DNA of 64,000 nucleotides, taken from Hormoscilla sp. GUM202 (GTDB lineage Bacteria; Cyanobacteriota; Cyanobacteriia; Cyanobacteriales; Desertifilaceae). Below the pieces are notes generated by a model. The model had not been told where the DNA came from, did not search any database, and saw only the letters and a list, made by a program, of their open reading frames with translations. A program made the translations under genes and the position numbers. The DNA is taken from the NCBI GenBank assembly GCA_005518205.2, contig RFFC02000013.1, positions 119,603 through 183,602 on the forward strand, given 5' to 3'. Shown piece by piece: positions 63,980-64,000 of the stretch; the stretch's first letter is position 1, and each line of letters starts with the position of its first letter.

Positions 63980-64000
63980 TAGACCCTTGGTCTGTCAAGG
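63924..64000. mobile_element. ISKra4-type IS end entering the window edge
   Basis: GGGTGCATCCCAATTTGGCA and the next 56 bp match the reverse complement of 4520-4595 with one mismatch. It is therefore a second copy of the IS family at 2907, in opposite orientation, inserted in the intron reverse transcriptase gene and continuing beyond the window. Confidence 0.88.

Overview
The window is cyanobacterial chromosome. It carries photosynthesis-linked genes (thf1/psb29, ndhS, hemF, a cytochrome b6f complex C assembly gene, DUF3155, DUF2103, DUF3326) and many HIP1-type GCGATCGC sites. Its dense load of insertion sequences, MITE-like elements, palindromes and short tandem repeats is typical of large filamentous cyanobacterial genomes. 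I do not name a genus.

Layout. 1-17.6 kb is mostly housekeeping: nth, xth, miaE, a complete ISKra4-type IS (2907-4595), thf1, a STAS protein, hemF, mrp, rodA (broken by one in-frame TGA), ndhS, a HAS-barrel protein, a histone-deacetylase-like hydrolase, gyrA and lnt (with in-frame palindromic repeats). 17.7-25.4 kb is heavily rearranged. A DUF4870 gene is split into two exactly rejoinable halves 7.3 kb apart, and inside that interval an ISL3-family IS splits a complex C assembly gene and an IS982 copy is decaying. The interval also holds a PadR regulator, DUF3155, a GAF histidine kinase and a TrbI-like exported protein. 25.6-36.7 kb holds a secreted FAD oxidoreductase, an AT-rich sulfotransferase/DUF3326/methyltransferase-like cassette, clpS, DUF2103, two coiled-coil paralogues and a VapBC pair.

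37.5-49 kb encodes a tripartite export system (HlyD-type adaptor, two MacB/FtsX-type permeases, TolC-type channel) and a convergent AmiC-type amidase. Between adaptor and permeases lie 4.2 kb of repeats: an IS200/IS605-like TnpA flanked by two arrays of double-hairpin repeats in opposite orientation, invaded by a MITE, an IS1-family IS and an ORF-less group II intron. 49-64 kb is accessory and decaying: Uma2 proteins, an orphan RiPP (NHLP-type) precursor with duplicated flanks, a broken PknB-AAA-GAF kinase, a broken RTX-type protein, two damaged DUF29 genes, another ORF-less group II intron and a third intron whose reverse transcriptase is cut by an ISKra4-type end.

The most notable observations are the TnpA/double-hairpin locus with apparent stem covariation, the orphan peptide precursor, the sulfotransferase-DUF3326 cassette bracketed by inverted hairpins, the exactly reconstructable insertion events, and palindromic elements that sit in frame inside coding genes. 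Family names come from recognising conserved motifs by eye. No database search was run.
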